From assembly GCA_019415945.1 (NCBI GenBank), contig DXYF01000010.1, positions 1-24,402 on the forward strand: 24,402 bases of DNA, written 5' to 3'. The notes under the pieces were generated by a model. It saw nothing but the letters and a program-made list of their open reading frames with translations. It ran no database searches and was not told the DNA's origin. The DNA comes from Clostridiales bacterium (lineage in GTDB: Bacteria; Bacillota; Clostridia; Oscillospirales; Acutalibacteraceae). The translations under genes were made by a program, and so were the position numbers. Below are positions 15,515-22,889 of this stretch, in pieces. Each line of letters starts with the position of its first letter. Position 1 is the first letter of the stretch.

Positions 15515-15609
15515 CAATCGTCTGAGCGATGATTTTCCTTGATATTCCGGGCTTTTTTGAGCCTCGGCCCCTCGGTTGTCCTATTCCTTAACCAAAAAAC
15601 AGGCCACTT

Positions 15610-16821
15610 TTACGAGGGGACAGCTTGATGAAATGCAGAATTTACTACATCGAATAGCTGTTCTGGTTTATTATACTTTACTCTTGCATAGATGTCCATA
15701 GTTGTCTTGCTGTTCTCATGTCCGGCAAGGTACTGGACCGTCTTGGGGTCAACACCTGCATACAGAAGATTGGTGATGTAGGTATGCCGCAGCAGGTGCG
15801 GTGTCACATCGAAGTCCAGGCTATACACAATGTTGGGATTGTTTTTCTGATGTCCTCCCAGACTCGGCTGAACAGTGTACTTGATGCTCTGTCCGTTCAC
15901 ATACTTATAATAGGTACGCTCCTTGGTAGACCGAACAACGATGTACTGCCAGACACGTTTGAACTGCGAATATGACAAGGGCTGTCCCTCACTATCGGCA
16001 ATCACATATTCCGATTTGGAGGCAGCCTTGGCTTCCCGCAGACAATTCACAAGGCATTTGGGAATGGGAATATCCCTTCTTGCTGCTTTCGTCTTAAGCG
16101 TTGTAGAGATAACCGGTCTGTTATGCTCTGATCGCCATGCGCGCCGCACAGAGATATATGGAGTGGGTGCATCGAGGAACACACAATCCCATTGCAAGGC
16201 GAGAGCTTCTTCTCGGCGCAGACCGGCATATAAGCCGATCATGGTAAACAGATACGGCGGAAGTCCTTTGACGGTTTCCAGCAGCACTTCCACCTGCTGG
16301 TCTGTCAGCGAATCTTTCTTTTGGGTCGGTTTCCCTCCTTTTGCCGAAATCCCCTCACACGGATTGTATTCCAGCAACTGGCTCCGCTCTGCCGAGTAAA
16401 AAATGCACTTGAGGAGCATATTCACCGTATTGTGCAGGCTCTCGGACTTATTGGACAATGGGATCAGCGCCAGACGAATATCATCCGCTGTTACTTCCTC
16501 CATATACATATCTCCCAAAGGCTTGATAATGTAGTTCTTCATATTGGAGGCGTAGCCCTTCAGTGTAGCCGGCGACACTTTTGCGGATTGCATCAACAGC
16601 CACTTCTCACAATACTCGGCCACAGTAGGATGCTCCCGGTGGAAGATGATCTCCGCTACCTGGCGTCTCGCCTCCTGCTCTTTATCGTACAGTTCCTCGC
16701 AGGTAGTCCCATACAAGCTCACCTGCTTGCCGTCTGCGTCCAGAATCCGGGTTCTGTAATACAGGACACCCTTTCGTGTGACGGTTCCATATTGAGGTAT
16801 GTTTTTTTTCTTCTTTGCCAT
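15610..16821 (-). CDS. int: Tyrosine recombinase / integrase (element-end proximal)
   Basis: This 403-residue tyrosine recombinase has an N-terminal arm-binding part (IPQYGTVTRKGVLYYRTRI), a core-binding SAM-like domain (TVAEYCEKWLLMQS, residues 66-79) and the catalytic domain. All active-site residues are visible: Arg202 (AGLRREEAL), Lys243 (TLKTKAARR), His342 and Arg345 (HLLRHTY), His368 (LAGHENSKTT) and the nucleophile Tyr378 (MDIYARVKY). I chose the ATG at 16821 because AAAGGAAA precedes it; the frame continues upstream without a ribosome site. It should catalyse insertion at, and excision from, the rpsI site 100 bp downstream. It is a paralogue of the next integrase and is separated from it by a strong terminator. 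Confidence 0.95.
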   Translation of the reverse strand: MAKKKKNIPQYGTVTRKGVLYYRTRILDADGKQVSLYGTTCEELYDKEQEARRQVAEIIFHREHPTVAEYCEKWLLMQSAKVSPATLKGYASNMKNYIIKPLGDMYMEEVTADDIRLALIPLSNKSESLHNTVNMLLKCIFYSAERSQLLEYNPCEGISAKGGKPTQKKDSLTDQQVEVLLETVKGLPPYLFTMIGLYAGLRREEALALQWDCVFLDAPTPYISVRRAWRSEHNRPVISTTLKTKAARRDIPIPKCLVNCLREAKAASKSEYVIADSEGQPLSYSQFKRVWQYIVVRSTKERTYYKYVNGQSIKYTVQPSLGGHQKNNPNIVYSLDFDVTPHLLRHTYITNLLYAGVDPKTVQYLAGHENSKTTMDIYARVKYNKPEQLFDVVNSAFHQAVPS

Positions 16822-16905
16822 AATTAATTTCCTTTCTCGCGTGGTGATGTATCTACACCTCCTTTTTATCAGAGATTTCAAATTGAATCAAAGATACGGC
16901 CAAGG

Positions 16906-16941
16906 AAAAACTAAGAGCGAGACATCCTTGTCTCGCTCTTA
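16906..16941 (-). terminator. Terminator between the two integrase genes
   Basis: A perfect 13-bp stem, TAAGAGCGAGACA with TGTCTCGCTCTTA and a 4-nt loop (16912-16941), is followed by five T on the minus strand. It lies 25 bp after the stop of the upstream integrase, so the two genes are not simply one operon. Confidence 0.9.
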
Positions 16942-16966
16942 CTTCATTTTCTGAATTGTTCGGAAC

Positions 16967-18178
16967 TTACACAGCGTCCCATAAGTCAAAGGCACAGCCC
17001 ATTGCTTTGACAAGATCATCCGGCCTGTTGTATTTGACCTTTGCGTAAATGTCCATCGTGATTTTGCTGCTTTCATGGCCCGCCAAATATTGTACCGTTT
17101 TGGGGTCCACCGAAGAATGAATCAGATTGGTGATGTAGGTGTGCCGCAGCTGATGCGGTGTCACTTCAAAATCCAGGCTATATACCACATGGCCGTTATT
17201 CCTGGCTTTTTCTCCAAGTTTCGGGTAAAGCATATATTTTACATACTTTCCGTCCACAAGTTTTCTGGCCATTCTCGGCTTTGCAGTCCGCGTCACAATA
17301 TACTGCCACAGCCGCTTAAACTGTGTATAGGATAGCGGATCACCGTCCCGATTGGCAATCACATAATCCGAAGTGGATTTTTTCTTTGCATCTTTCAGAC
17401 ATTCAACCAGACAGACCGGGAGAGGAATGTTTCTTTGTGCCGCTTTGGTCTTTAGCTCGGTAAGAATGACCGGCCTGTTATGTTCTGTGTGCCATGCCCG
17501 CCGTACCGTTAAGTACGGAGCCTCTGCATCCAGATACACAGAATCCCATTGCAGCGCCAGGATTTCTTCCCGGCGCAGACCGGCATATAAACCGATCATC
17601 ACAAATACATAGGGCGGCAAATCCCGGATCGTGTCCAAAAGCCGCTCAACCTGTTCATCCGTCAATGCCTGTCTTTCTTCCTGGGGAACTCCTCCCTTTG
17701 CATCCAGGTATATGGTCGGGTCCTCGTCAATCACATGGCTCTCCTTGGCCGCCCGGAAAATGGACTTGCAGAGAATCACCACAGACTTATAAACCGAAGC
17801 CGACTTCTTGGAAACAGGTACGAGGGCAAGTTGGATGTCATCCAGGGATACATCAGCCATTCTCTTGTCTCCCAGCCCTCCAATAATGTGCCGCCGCACC
17901 TTAGAGGTATAATCTGTCAAGGTGGTGGCCCGAACATGGACGGACTGCATCAGCAGCCACTTCTCACAGTACTCAGCAACCGTAGGCGATCTTCGACGAA
18001 ACGTAGTACTGTCAATCTGCTCTAACGCCTCCAGTTCCTTGTCATAAAGCTTTTCGGGCGTCTTTGCATAAAGCGCCACTCTGTTTCCATCCGAATCTTC
18101 GACTCTGGTTCTATAATATTCAATGCCGTTAAGCACGACCGTACCATATTGAGGAATTGCCCTTTTTCTTTTTGCCAA
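16967..18178 (-). CDS. int: Tyrosine recombinase / integrase (xis-proximal paralogue)
   Basis: This integrase is also exactly 403 residues if started at the TTG at 18178, which has AGGAGG 8 bp upstream and gives (M)AKRKRAIPQYG, parallel to its neighbour's MAKKKKNIPQYG. The nominal GTG start at 18187 lies inside that ribosome site. The architecture is the same as the 15610-16821 gene: TVAEYCEKWLLMQS, then AGLRREEIL, ELKTKAAQRN, HQLRHTY, LAGHESSKIT and MDIYAKVKY, so all catalytic residues are kept. By eye more than half of the aligned residues are identical between the two. It follows xis by 84 bp. Two intact tandem integrases point to an old duplication; which one acts on rpsI cannot be told. 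Confidence 0.93.
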   Translation of the reverse strand: MAKRKRAIPQYGTVVLNGIEYYRTRVEDSDGNRVALYAKTPEKLYDKELEALEQIDSTTFRRRSPTVAEYCEKWLLMQSVHVRATTLTDYTSKVRRHIIGGLGDKRMADVSLDDIQLALVPVSKKSASVYKSVVILCKSIFRAAKESHVIDEDPTIYLDAKGGVPQEERQALTDEQVERLLDTIRDLPPYVFVMIGLYAGLRREEILALQWDSVYLDAEAPYLTVRRAWHTEHNRPVILTELKTKAAQRNIPLPVCLVECLKDAKKKSTSDYVIANRDGDPLSYTQFKRLWQYIVTRTAKPRMARKLVDGKYVKYMLYPKLGEKARNNGHVVYSLDFEVTPHQLRHTYITNLIHSSVDPKTVQYLAGHESSKITMDIYAKVKYNRPDDLVKAMGCAFDLWDAV

Positions 18179-18262
18179 TTCCGTCACCTCCTAAGAATAA
18201 TGTCCAGCGCTGTACCTTTGTTTTATCAGACATATTAGGTTCCAGCAAGGATACGGAACAGC

Positions 18263-18493
18263 TCAAGCTCGGACACTTCGCAGCTTGCGGTATGTAGCGC
18301 TTTTTTCCACTGGCTTTGCACGATGGGTGCATTTTGCGATATACTCCTGAAGGCCAGCATCTGTAAAGTACACGCAACCATTTTGCACATACTGAACATA
18401 GGAAATTAGCCCACTGTTTCGAGCTGCATCCAAAGTGGCAATGCTAATCCCCAGTAATTTGGCAGCCTCTTTCCGCGAAATCAATTTTTCCAT
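18263..18493 (-). CDS. xis: Xis-like small DNA-binding protein (excisionase)
   Basis: This 76-residue protein has a MerR/Xis-type winged helix at its N-terminus: LISRKEAAKLLGISIATLDA, then a NGCVYFTDAGLQEYIAK wing and helix. The C-terminus is basic (HRAKPVEKSATYRKLRSVRA), suited to DNA binding. Small proteins of this type next to an integrase usually act as excisionases that bend attachment-site DNA and favour excision. An AAAGGGGG stretch precedes the ATG by about 8 bp. It is the first firm gene after a long leader (18494-18876) and is read in the same direction as both integrases, so control of the leader would control excision. Confidence 0.82.
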   Translation of the reverse strand: MEKLISRKEAAKLLGISIATLDAARNSGLISYVQYVQNGCVYFTDAGLQEYIAKCTHRAKPVEKSATYRKLRSVRA

Positions 18494-18876
18494 AGGTGGT
18501 CCCCCTTTCTGTCAAAGATGTGGTTGTTGCTTTCAAAATCACATGAATGCGCTGGCAACCGAAGCTGCCAGCGCATGGTATCTGACTTTGAAAAATTTAC
18601 TCGCCACATTTGCCACGCACCCCTGGCGATGGGGACATTCCGGTCTCCGCTGGCGCGGCTGTCATAACTCCACAGCGTCGTTTTACTCGTGCGCCGCAGA
18701 GTTCCCCCCAAGTCTTTAGGAGGCCGTGAGGAAGTATCTTTAACCCCTATGCAGTCATCGCGCCCTGAAATGCCACTTTCGGGTATCAGGCTGACGTGGA
18801 TCGCTCGGAACAGTCCTATTCATCACCTCCTGGGGCTGTCCATCTTCGCGGCGTGCCTGATTCGCTCGTACATAGG
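18494..18876 (-). promoter_or_regulatory. Hairpin-rich leader between sigma-like gene and xis, no firm gene
   Basis: About 380 bp without a convincing gene. Signals on the minus strand, in reading order: a perfect palindrome GTACATA-ACC-TATGTAC overlapping the left edge of the preceding small frame (18868-18884); a strong AGGAGGTG (18824-18831) whose ATG at 18823 opens a 22-codon frame ending at 18755, with only 2 bp spacing; a second 22-codon frame opening MTAAPAETGMSPSPG; and a perfect 11-bp hairpin, ATGCGCTGGCA with TGCCAGCGCAT, at 18547-18576, about 55 bp before the xis start. Together this looks like a transcribed leader with attenuation or short leader peptides. The role is an inference. 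Confidence 0.45.
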
Positions 18877-18966
18877 TTATGTACCGGAAATGCCGTCTAT
18901 GAAATTGTCAAGCTCCACATTGGGAGAATGTTCTTCCCTCAATGGGTAGGCACTGATACGCTTCAT
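18877..18966 (-). CDS. Possible 29-residue peptide downstream of the sigma-like gene
   Basis: An ATG 3 bp after the stop of the sigma-like gene opens a 29-codon frame beginning MKRISAYPLREEHSPNVELD. No clear ribosome site is seen, so it would depend on translational coupling. Its DNA also forms an imperfect 11-bp hairpin (18918-18944, one mismatch and one G-U), and its stop codon lies in the perfect palindrome at 18868-18884. It may be a peptide or only part of a structured leader. No family is recognised. Confidence 0.3.
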   Translation of the reverse strand: MKRISAYPLREEHSPNVELDNFIDGISGT

Positions 18967-18969
18967 TTG

Positions 18970-19440
18970 TTAAGTGTTATTCAAAAATTTTTTTATTTTT
19001 TTAAATCTTTGTGCAACAGCACTTCTGGAACAATGCCAAAGACGTGCTACATCAATTTGACGATAACCATCCACAAAAAGTAATGTCAATAGCTCCAAAT
19101 CTTTCTTCGACAGCTTCTTCAATCTCAACAGTAGTTGTTCGTTTTCCACCGAAGCCAACCATCCATATCGCGTTTGATCAATCTTATCAACATCCCATTG
19201 ATAAGATAACGATGCAAACTTTCGGAACAGCTGTGATTGACCACATACTTCATCATATTGTTCACAAGGTATTGGTTGCGTATGGTTTTGAAAAACCCTT
19301 TGACTGCAAAACCATGCCCAGTCATATTCTTTCATGGCAGCAATCTGTTCTTCGCTCATCCCTGCATCACAATACTCAACTTCTAAACGCTTCCATCTAC
19401 TATCAAACTTCTTTTTCTCATATCCATAATTAAATCCCAT
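18970..19440 (-). CDS. Sigma-70 region 4-like regulator of the element
   Basis: This 156-residue protein ends in a sigma region 4-like helix-turn-helix: LSKKDLELLTLLFVDGYRQI followed by DVARLWHCSRSAVAQRFKKI. The N-terminal half (FDSRWKRLEVEYCDAGMSEE, then EYDWAWFCSQR) is not recognised. Similar short sigma-like proteins occur in Tn916- and Tn1549-type elements, where they regulate element genes. AGGAGG lies 8 bp before the ATG. It reads toward the leader and xis, so it may drive or antiterminate the recombination module. It could also be a plain HTH regulator rather than a true sigma factor, since no region 2 is apparent. Confidence 0.72.
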   Translation of the reverse strand: MGFNYGYEKKKFDSRWKRLEVEYCDAGMSEEQIAAMKEYDWAWFCSQRVFQNHTQPIPCEQYDEVCGQSQLFRKFASLSYQWDVDKIDQTRYGWLASVENEQLLLRLKKLSKKDLELLTLLFVDGYRQIDVARLWHCSRSAVAQRFKKIKKFLNNT

Positions 19441-19543
19441 TATTAACCTCCTGTAGATTCAATTTGCAAAATTCACCATGCAAACTAAAATCAGGAGGAG
19501 ATCGACAACGAGAATCTCTGGGTTGTTTTCCATCCCCAGAAAC

Positions 19544-19582
19544 AAAAATGCCAGCTGATCTTAAGGACCAACTGGCATTTTT
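19544..19582 (-). terminator. Bidirectional-looking terminator after the bcr operon
   Basis: AAAAATGCCAG with CTGGCATTTTT flanks a 17-nt loop, giving T-runs on both strands. On the minus strand it lies 26 bp after the undecaprenyl-diphosphatase stop and separates the cargo operon from the sigma-like gene. Confidence 0.82.
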
Positions 19583-19607
19583 ATTCGCGCACAAAGAAAA
19601 CGCATTA

Positions 19608-20435
19608 TTAAGATTTTATAAGTACAACAAGTATACCAAGCACAATTCGATACCAACCAAACACCTTAAAATCATGTTTTTTGATAAAGTTCATTAGGAA
19701 TTTAATTACTAAGACAGATACCGCAAATGCCACAGCCATACCGAGAACAAGAGCGAGCAGTTCTGCACTTGTAAATTCAAACCCGAATTTTAACAGCTTA
19801 AAAGCACTTGCTCCAAGCATAGTAGGTACTGCGAGGAAAAAAGTAAACTCTGCTGCTGCCACTCGTGAAACTCCTATGAGTAAAGCACCTATAATCGTTG
19901 CTCCCGACCGTGATGTGCCGGGTATAAGTGATAACACTTGAAATGCCCCTATCAAGATTGCTGTTTTATAGCTGATGTCAGAAAGTGCCATAGTAGTAGG
20001 AGTACGCTTTTTATTCCAATTTTCTATGAGAATGAATAACAAACCATAAAAGATTAACATGATTGAAATCACAATGGGGGTTTGGAGGTAAGCATCCAAA
20101 TAATCATCAAATAGAATCCCCATAATAGCTGACGGTACACAAGCTACCGCAACCTTGAACCACAACGAGAAAGTATCCTTTTTAACAATTGACTGTGCTT
20201 TGTTCTTAAATTGAAAGGGAAACATCTTGTTCCAAAACATTACAACCACTGCGAGTATAGCTCCAAGTTGAATAACAACAAAAAACATTTCTTTAAATGC
20301 TTCGCTCATATTAAGTGTGATAAATTCGTCCACAAGAATCATATGTCCTGTGCTGCTGATAGGTAGCCACTCAGTAATACCCTCAACAATTCCAAGAAAA
20401 ATAACTTTTAAAATTTCTATAAAATCAAGTACCAT
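19608..20435 (-). CDS. bcrD: Undecaprenyl-diphosphatase, UppP/BcrD type (bacitracin resistance)
   Basis: This 275-residue multi-pass membrane phosphatase of the BacA/UppP family converts undecaprenyl diphosphate to undecaprenyl phosphate. That removes the target bacitracin sequesters and feeds the lipid carrier back to wall synthesis. Both catalytic motifs are intact: EGITEWLPISSTGH (residues 18-31) and PGTSRSGAT (172-180). The length is normal for the family. Its ATG overlaps the bcrB stop (TAATG) and has AAAGGAGG upstream, so it is translationally coupled. Its place as third gene after an ABC ATPase and permease matches bcrABD of Enterococcus. On its own it would be called uppP. Confidence 0.93.
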   Translation of the reverse strand: MVLDFIEILKVIFLGIVEGITEWLPISSTGHMILVDEFITLNMSEAFKEMFFVVIQLGAILAVVVMFWNKMFPFQFKNKAQSIVKKDTFSLWFKVAVACVPSAIMGILFDDYLDAYLQTPIVISIMLIFYGLLFILIENWNKKRTPTTMALSDISYKTAILIGAFQVLSLIPGTSRSGATIIGALLIGVSRVAAAEFTFFLAVPTMLGASAFKLLKFGFEFTSAELLALVLGMAVAFAVSVLVIKFLMNFIKKHDFKVFGWYRIVLGILVVLIKS

Positions 20436-21184
20436 TATTTCAAATCCTCCTTTTTAAAATGATGAAAGGTCATAAGAAAACCAACTGCTGATACAAGAAT
20501 AATAATAGATACAGACAGCAGTGTAGGATAGCCGGTACTCTGAAGTTTACCCTGCACCAAGAAATAGGTGGCTGTCCACGGATACAACGCTCCCCATTCT
20601 TGATTTGAAAGTGCGGCACTTCCCATGACAATCACGGCAGAGCCAATCATCGGGGCGACAAATCCTTTTGTTTTCATAGCAACAAACACAAAAGGAGAAA
20701 CTGTTAAAAACATCAGGATACTGCCAAACAAAAACTTGGGGAGCCATACTATTGCCACTAGTAAGCTATATCCCTCCAATGTAAAGACAGCGTCATATAG
20801 CCCACAAACGATAAATATACCTGCCCATGTTACAAGGGTTAGCATAACAATCCAAAGAAGCAGGGTGCAAAATTTTCCAATTAATAGTTTTGTCCTTGAA
20901 ATGGGTATGGGCAATATGGTTTTGAGGGTGCTTTCTGTGTACTCTCTGCTAAACAAGTAAGCTGCAATTGCCACATATATCATAATGTTTACCAGCAGCA
21001 TGATATACAGTACACTGTCGCTGTATATGTCAGACAAGGTAAAGATAATCTCCGGCTTATCAAAATGTGTTTGCAAGGCTTCTATTAACATCAAAAGTGG
21101 GGTAGATAATACCCCTGCCACACTAATTAGCACCATTTTTGAACGCTTTAGTTTTAATAATTCACAAGAAATAAGATTAAGCAA
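20435..21184 (-). CDS. bcrB: ABC transporter permease, BcrB-like
   Basis: This membrane protein of about 249 residues has six hydrophobic segments and the ABC-2 permease look: an N-terminal LISCELLKLKRSKMVLISVA, a cytoplasmic FSREYTESTLKTILPIPISR turn with TKLLIGKF, and a C-terminal segment before FHHFKKEDLK. The REYTESTLK piece is common in BcrB-type permeases. I prefer the TTG at 21184 because GGAGGTG lies 6 bp upstream, inside the end of bcrA; the frame could also start at a TTG at 21199. It overlaps bcrA by 8 bp and bcrD by 1 bp. It should form the bacitracin exporter with the ATPase. Confidence 0.88.
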   Translation of the reverse strand: MLNLISCELLKLKRSKMVLISVAGVLSTPLLMLIEALQTHFDKPEIIFTLSDIYSDSVLYIMLLVNIMIYVAIAAYLFSREYTESTLKTILPIPISRTKLLIGKFCTLLLWIVMLTLVTWAGIFIVCGLYDAVFTLEGYSLLVAIVWLPKFLFGSILMFLTVSPFVFVAMKTKGFVAPMIGSAVIVMGSAALSNQEWGALYPWTATYFLVQGKLQSTGYPTLLSVSIIILVSAVGFLMTFHHFKKEDLK

Positions 21185-22094
21185 TACCGCCACCTCCAAT
21201 CAGTTTAGAAAAGTAGTCCTCTAAGTTTTCCTCACTATCATTTATCCTTGTCACGAGCAGTCCATTTCGTGCAAATTCTCGATTGATTTCTCCAACACTT
21301 TGGCTAAAGTCATAAATTCTCACCGTACCGTCCTGCACTGTAAAATCCGTCATGTGGTAGTGGTTTTCTAAAATCTTTCCGGCTATCTCACTGTCAGATA
21401 AATCAAATTGAATGTATTTTCGATTCCTTTTGTGAAGCTCGGATATATTCACTTCCTCTACTAAATGCCCCTCGTGCATAACGCCGATAATATCTGCTAT
21501 CTGTTCAATCTCGCTTAAAACATGGCTTGAGATAAAAATGGTAATGCCATGATTGTGACTAAGTTCAGATAAAAATGAGCGTATTTCAACTATTCCAATG
21601 GGGTCAAGTCCGTTAATCGGTTCGTCAAGTATTAAAAGCTCCGGCTCGTGCATAATGGCGGCGGCAATACCAAGCCGTTGCTTCATTCCGAGGGAATAAT
21701 CGGAAAAGACTTTTCTTTTCTCCTTATGCAGCCCCACAACTTCAAGAGCTTTTTCTACTCCACTTTTAGATACTCCCCCTCGCAGTTTAGCGAGAATTTG
21801 CAAATTCTCATACCCTGTTAAATTACTGTAAAATCCCGGTGTTTCGATAATAGAGCCTACTTTGCTATAAAGGGTATGGATATTTTCCTTATAGTTTGTG
21901 CCAAACAAGCGTACCGTTCCCTCCGTTGGGAAAGCAAGCTGCAACATCATTTTCATTGCTGTGGTTTTGCCTGCTCCGTTTCTGCCGAGCAAACCATAAA
22001 TTTTGCCCTTTGGCACATGAAGATTTACCTTATCGACAACGGTGGCTGTTCCGTATCGCTTCGTAAGATTTTCTGTTTCAATGATATAATCCAT
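21177..22094 (-). CDS. bcrA: ABC transporter ATP-binding protein, BcrA-like
   Basis: This 305-residue ATPase has Walker A GRNGAGKTT (37-45), Q-loop region GSIIETPGFY, signature YSLGMKQRLGIA, Walker B ELLILDEPINGLDP and the H-loop ISSHVLSEIEQ. A C-terminal extension of about 80 residues with RNRKYIQFDLSDSEIA follows, as in BcrA. I chose the ATG at 22094, which has AAAGGAG 8 bp upstream and gives MDYIIETENLTKRYG; the frame runs 37 codons further upstream through the promoter and is not translated there. It is the first gene of the cargo operon. With BcrB it should export bacitracin or move its lipid target; BcrA-like ATPases also serve other peptide exporters. Confidence 0.93.
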   Translation of the reverse strand: MDYIIETENLTKRYGTATVVDKVNLHVPKGKIYGLLGRNGAGKTTAMKMMLQLAFPTEGTVRLFGTNYKENIHTLYSKVGSIIETPGFYSNLTGYENLQILAKLRGGVSKSGVEKALEVVGLHKEKRKVFSDYSLGMKQRLGIAAAIMHEPELLILDEPINGLDPIGIVEIRSFLSELSHNHGITIFISSHVLSEIEQIADIIGVMHEGHLVEEVNISELHKRNRKYIQFDLSDSEIAGKILENHYHMTDFTVQDGTVRIYDFSQSVGEINREFARNGLLVTRINDSEENLEDYFSKLIGGGGIA

Positions 22095-22148
22095 ATTTGA
22101 TTCTCCTTTCCGTGGGTTGCTGTTCTTGTTTTCGCTGACCACAATCTT

Positions 22149-22177
22149 ATTATCCACGAGTATTGCATAGAAGCCAA
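22149..22177 (-). promoter_or_regulatory. Promoter of the bcrABD operon
   Basis: TTGGCT, 17 bp, GATAAT on the minus strand: a weak -35 and a good -10, as expected for an activator-dependent promoter. The start is predicted near 22142. The two BcrR-type sites are centred about 64 and 96 bp upstream of that start. Confidence 0.6.
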
Positions 22178-22198
22178 GAAATCTACCGTCACAATGCC

Positions 22199-22213
22199 GA
22201 CACAATAGATGTC
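22199..22213. promoter_or_regulatory. BcrR-type operator, proximal (GACA-N7-TGTC)
   Basis: GACA, CAATAGA, TGTC: an exact match to the inverted repeat GACA-N7-TGTC described for BcrR at the enterococcal bcrABD promoter. It is 22 bp upstream of the predicted -35 box. Confidence 0.75.
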
Positions 22214-22219
22214 AGCACG

Positions 22220-22250
22220 AAAAAAGCTCCGACACTTATCGTGTCAGAGC
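22220..22250 (-). terminator. bcrR terminator that contains the distal BcrR-type operator
   Basis: The hairpin GCTCC-GACAC with GTGTC-AGAGC (one mismatch, 5-nt loop) is followed by six T on the minus strand, 25 bp after the bcrR stop. Its core at 22231-22245 reads GACA, CTTATCG, TGTC, the same GACA-N7-TGTC site, centred 32 bp (about three helix turns) from the proximal one. One sequence can thus serve as terminator and operator. Confidence 0.75.
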
Positions 22251-22274
22251 CTATTTTAAAGGGTTTATGGCATT

Positions 22275-22889
22275 TTACTTTGTTTGGGTTTGCTTTATCC
22301 AGACAAATATTTTAGCAACAAATAGCAGAAACATAAGGGCGGTTACATAGGGTTGTCTTGCCGCAGCGAAGAAGCAGATAAAAAGCGTACTCAGCACGAG
22401 AGAGCATTTTGTGATTATGTTGCTCCATGATTCCTTTTCAAAACAAACACACATCAGTTTCGCTATCCCAAGTGCAATCAAAACAATAAAAACAATCCAA
22501 TAGATTGCAAGATATATTGGGGTAGTGTCTGTAAATGAAAGTAGATTGACAGAATAAATATATCCGTCAACAAGGTTACCATACAACGGCAAAAGTATAA
22601 AAGTAACCGCCATCATATCTAATATTCCATAAATGAAACTGTAAATTTTTTTCAAGTTGGAACGATTTTCAGTTTCGGCAAGTGTAATCAGTTCTTCGCC
22701 CGATAGCAGTTCATCTATGGTCACAGAAAAGAATTTAGAAATACACTTGAGCGACTCAATGTTAGGGTAACCCTTGCCGCTTTCCCATTTTGAAATGGCT
22801 GTTCTTGATACATATAATTGCTCCGCAAGTTGTTCCTGCGTTAAGTTCTTTCCAGTCCTAAGCTGTTGTAGCTTTTCATTAAATTCCAT
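22275..22889 (-). CDS. bcrR: Membrane-bound one-component regulator, BcrR-like
   Basis: This 204-residue protein joins an N-terminal XRE helix-turn-helix (LRTGKNLTQEQLAEQLYVSR then TAISKWESGKGYPN) to four hydrophobic segments at about residues 81-103, 124-148, 157-176 and 180-199. That is the architecture and size of Enterococcus BcrR, which sits in the membrane, senses bacitracin and activates bcrABD directly. It lies upstream of bcrA in the same direction, with its own terminator between, and both expected GACA-N7-TGTC sites are present. It overlaps the stop of the upstream 65-residue gene by 11 bp, with AGGAGG upstream. HTH-plus-membrane proteins are common, so orthology rests on operators and gene order. 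Confidence 0.85.
   Translation of the reverse strand: MEFNEKLQQLRTGKNLTQEQLAEQLYVSRTAISKWESGKGYPNIESLKCISKFFSVTIDELLSGEELITLAETENRSNLKKIYSFIYGILDMMAVTFILLPLYGNLVDGYIYSVNLLSFTDTTPIYLAIYWIVFIVLIALGIAKLMCVCFEKESWSNIITKCSLVLSTLFICFFAAARQPYVTALMFLLFVAKIFVWIKQTQTK

Noticed and set aside
18129..18377. Frame before the xis-proximal integrase containing a 34-codon ATG frame that overlaps the integrase start
   Set aside because: No ribosome site for it. The reading phase differs from the integrase, and the AGGAGG inside it serves the TTG start at 18178.
18481..18711. Minus-strand frame of 76 codons upstream of xis
   Set aside because: Composition is not protein-like, it overlaps the xis start and runs through a perfect 11-bp hairpin. 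It is better explained as a leader.
18689..19083. Plus-strand frames opposite the leader and the sigma-like gene
   Set aside because: No ribosome sites or promoters on the plus strand, and they are antisense to a well-supported gene or to structured leader DNA.
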